From contig NZ_JABMKX010000011.1 in assembly GCF_013204885.1 (NCBI RefSeq), forward strand, positions 62,001 through 126,000: a DNA stretch of 64,000 nucleotides, in the 5' to 3' direction. A program made the translations under genes and the position numbers. Source of the DNA: Paenibacillus tritici. Lineage in GTDB: Bacteria; Bacillota; Bacilli; Paenibacillales; Paenibacillaceae. Under the pieces are notes generated by a model that was not told the DNA's origin, did not search any database, and saw only the letters and a program-made list of their open reading frames with translations. Below, in pieces: positions 61,877-64,000 of the stretch (positions are counted from its first letter, which is position 1; each line of letters opens with the position of its first letter).

Positions 61877-63710
61877 GCTCCGATTCCCCTCTCTCCTCCC
61901 GGCAGCGGTCTGCCGGTAAATCGATGACCGCCGTCGTTCCGTTCCCTTCCTCGCTGACGATCTTCAATTCCGCCGTCTCCCCATAGTAAATGGCGATTCG
62001 AGCCTGGACATTGAGCAGCGCAAAAAACTCGGAGTTCTTTTCGGGAGGGGTCGTGTAATCCCCGAACCTGATTCTTGCCAAGGCCTGTTGAATCCGCATA
62101 AGCCTCGGCCCTGGAATCCCTCTTCCATTATCGGTTACCTGGATGATCAGCCGGTCATTAGACACAACGGTTTGAATGCTTAATGCTCCGCCTTTTTTCC
62201 GTTTCTCCAATCCATGCAATATGGCATTCTCAACCAGTGGCTGAAGCAGCAGCTTCAAAATATGCAAATGATGGCTATCCTCGGAAGCGCAGTACCCCAC
62301 CGTAAACCGGTCGGCAAAACGGATTTGCTGAATTCGAATATAGTAATGAAGGTGCTTGAACGTTTCCTCCACTGTAAACGACTCCTGCCCTTTGCTCAAA
62401 CTGAGCCTGAAGAAGTTCGACAAGTTGAGCACCATCGTACTGATCTCTTCCGCTTCATAATTTTTGGCCGTCCAATAAATCGAATCCAGCGTGTTGTACA
62501 GGAAGTGGGGATTAATCTGAGCCTGCAGAAATTTGAGCTCCGTCTTGGTCATTCTGAGCTGTTGCTCATAGATATCTTTGATCAGATGACGCTGCTGACT
62601 CGCCGTTTCGTTGAAAGCATCCGTTAAATACCCCAACTCATCCTGCCGCCCGTTCTCCAGCCTGATATTCAGATTGCCTTTACGCAGCTGCCGCATGCCG
62701 GACACAAGTCTTGATATCGGAGAAGCAATTCCGCTGTAGATAAACCAGGCAATCCAGACGGCAAGCACGACGCTGAGTGCAATAATGCAGTACGCAAAAA
62801 TTTGCAGCGGCCTCGACTTATTGTAAATCTCACGCTCGGGCTGGATCAGCAGCAGCGACCATCCGCTTCGGGGAGAAGTCACCCGCAGAATCAAATTTTT
62901 CTCATCCGTTTCCGGGGTTTCCCGGACAACAACACTGCCTGGCTGGACGTCCCTCCATTCGAAAGACAACGTTTCTGCAGAAGCATTCGATACGATCAAC
63001 CGCTCCCGGGCATCAAACAGATAGACCTTGGAGCTGCTGTTCGCCAGCAAATGGGACAACGAGCGGAGCAACTGATTCTTCGAAATCGACAGCATGAGGA
63101 CATTTTCGCCTTTTTCGGCGCGATAGAAATCCAGAAGCCTCATCATAATGAGCTGATTCCGGTTATAGATAGGATCCGGGTGTCCAGACAAATTTTCTTC
63201 ATGGCGTTCTGACAAGTAGTATATGCTTGCGCCATTTGCCTTCAGAGCCTCATCGTACCATGGTTCAGGGTTTTGGGATTCCCGGTGCAGCAGCCCGAGC
63301 TTGGTTGCGATCAGCGAGTTGGAGGGACGATGATAAATCATGGCGTCGCTTAAATATTCATTGACCATGGTTATATTCGTAATCTCTTCCATGACACGCG
63401 TGAAGTCCATAATCGCCCCGGAGGTCAGGGTCTTCTCCTGATGAGACAGCAGGGTGGATAAATTGGTATCGGTTGCGATTAAGGTGGACAGATTATGGAT
63501 GCTCTTTAAGGTCAGGTCAACAAACTCCAAAGCAGAGTTCATGGCACTGAGCGTGCGCTCGCCAAGCTCCTGCTCCAAAATCCGCTGAGACTTTACATTG
63601 GCAAACATGCTGAACGCCACCAGGGGCAGCAGGATGAGAAGAAAATAACAGGTTAGCCTAAACTGAATCGACTGCTTCAAAACGCTGCGGAATTGCGTCA
63701 GCCACTTCAT
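61857..63710 (-). CDS. YesM-type sensor histidine kinase
   Basis: A 617-residue kinase: membrane helix about 16-36 (FRLTCYFLLILLPLVAFSMF), extracellular sensor, second helix IFAYCIIALSVVLAVWIAWF, HAMP, and His_kinase block LQAQINPHFLYNTLDSIYW, then N-box LVENAILHGLEKRKKGG and DNGRGIPGPR. Start at 63710 behind GGAGGAATCG, downstream of the first in-frame start. With the regulator it forms a sugar-sensing pair fed by the adjacent solute-binding protein. Confidence 0.92.
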   Translation of the reverse strand: MKWLTQFRSVLKQSIQFRLTCYFLLILLPLVAFSMFANVKSQRILEQELGERTLSAMNSALEFVDLTLKSIHNLSTLIATDTNLSTLLSHQEKTLTSGAIMDFTRVMEEITNITMVNEYLSDAMIYHRPSNSLIATKLGLLHRESQNPEPWYDEALKANGASIYYLSERHEENLSGHPDPIYNRNQLIMMRLLDFYRAEKGENVLMLSISKNQLLRSLSHLLANSSSKVYLFDARERLIVSNASAETLSFEWRDVQPGSVVVRETPETDEKNLILRVTSPRSGWSLLLIQPEREIYNKSRPLQIFAYCIIALSVVLAVWIAWFIYSGIASPISRLVSGMRQLRKGNLNIRLENGRQDELGYLTDAFNETASQQRHLIKDIYEQQLRMTKTELKFLQAQINPHFLYNTLDSIYWTAKNYEAEEISTMVLNLSNFFRLSLSKGQESFTVEETFKHLHYYIRIQQIRFADRFTVGYCASEDSHHLHILKLLLQPLVENAILHGLEKRKKGGALSIQTVVSNDRLIIQVTDNGRGIPGPRLMRIQQALARIRFGDYTTPPEKNSEFFALLNVQARIAIYYGETAELKIVSEEGNGTTAVIDLPADRCREERGESEHESHDC

Positions 63711-63771
63711 ACGATTCCTCCACGATTCATGCATGCCTTCATTATAGCTTAGACCCCGTTATCCGTCCTGT

Positions 63772-64000
63772 TCATTGCCCGTTGACTTCCTTCGTCATTT
63801 CCTCGCCGCCGTTTTTCTTCCAGTCTTCAACAAATTGATCAAAACTGTCTACCGGCTGCTGGCCTATGATGATTTTCGTGAAGGCTTCGACCTCCATTTT
63901 GGACAGCTTAGGCGCGTATTTACCCATTCCAGGTGTAGGTACGCCCAGATATTGATTCCGGATGGCAACCTCGTTAATCTTGTTGACAATCTCGTTCAGC
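63772..64000 (-). CDS. Extracellular solute-binding protein, C-terminal part (partial)
   Basis: A minus-strand frame open through the right edge, ending TGA at 63772. The last 75 residues include NEIVNKINEVAIRNQYLGVP, then a lysine-rich FDQFVEDWKKNGGEEMTKEV end, the usual C-terminal helix of LplA/family 1 sugar-binding lipoproteins in Paenibacillus. Upstream of the YesM-type kinase in the same direction, so the pair presumably regulates this transporter. Confidence 0.72.
   Translation of the reverse strand, partial: LNEIVNKINEVAIRNQYLGVPTPGMGKYAPKLSKMEVEAFTKIIIGQQPVDSFDQFVEDWKKNGGEEMTKEVNGQ

Overview
The window looks like a Paenibacillus-type chromosome (low-to-mid GC Bacillota). Signs of this are strong GGAGG ribosome binding sites, frequent GTG/TTG starts, two YesM/YesN sensor-regulator pairs beside sugar-type ABC transporters, a YtrA-type GntR regulator with its ABC transporter, and a bacteriophytochrome. 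All assignments are by reading the sequence and recalling families; no database search was run.

Layout. 1-2650: end of a DUF2791/BrxD-like ATPase and a complete Lhr/BrxHI-like helicase, probably part of a defence or stress island extending off the left edge. 2.7-7.8 kb: small accessory genes (ABM monooxygenase, methyltransferase, amidohydrolase with a divergent MarR regulator, hypothetical protein, GNAT) plus a 51-bp tandem repeat. 7.9-14.3 kb: sugar ABC importer operon with its own YesM/YesN pair. 14.3-22.2 kb: GNAT, glutamate racemase, small proteins, GrpB-family protein, a bacteriophytochrome with a degenerate GGDEF domain, an AstE-like protein and a frameshifted membrane protein. 22.3-32.2 kb: GntR-ABC operon, oxidoreductase/TetR, AraC/GH2, NlpC/P60, MarR/MFS. 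32.2-41.4 kb: a more AT-rich stretch with M48 protease/HAAS-like/PadR, GNAT, an exported guanidine-deiminase-like enzyme with a two-component system, and an ECF sigma factor fused to a YcdB-like region.

41.8-56.1 kb is the highlight: a tightly overlapping 14-gene operon on the minus strand. It combines petrobactin-type 3,4-dihydroxybenzoate genes (AsbC, AsbD, AsbE and AsbF-like) with butirosin-type carrier-bound amino acid chemistry (BtrK-like PLP decarboxylase, ATP-grasp ligase, BtrI-like carrier, BtrH-like acyltransferases). It also carries two more adenylating enzymes, a third carrier protein, a glycosyltransferase and an ABC exporter. The IucA/IucC-type synthetases AsbA/AsbB are absent, so the product should not be petrobactin. 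I infer a glycosylated catechol-amide metabolite that I cannot match to a known compound.

56.5-64 kb: a secreted beta-propeller protein, a SUFU-domain protein, and a second YesM/YesN pair with an FAD-dependent oxidoreductase and a solute-binding protein running off the right edge. At least four genes appear to start at non-standard codons (CTG, ATA, ATA, ATC), each judged from a ribosome binding site and N-terminal homology or sense.
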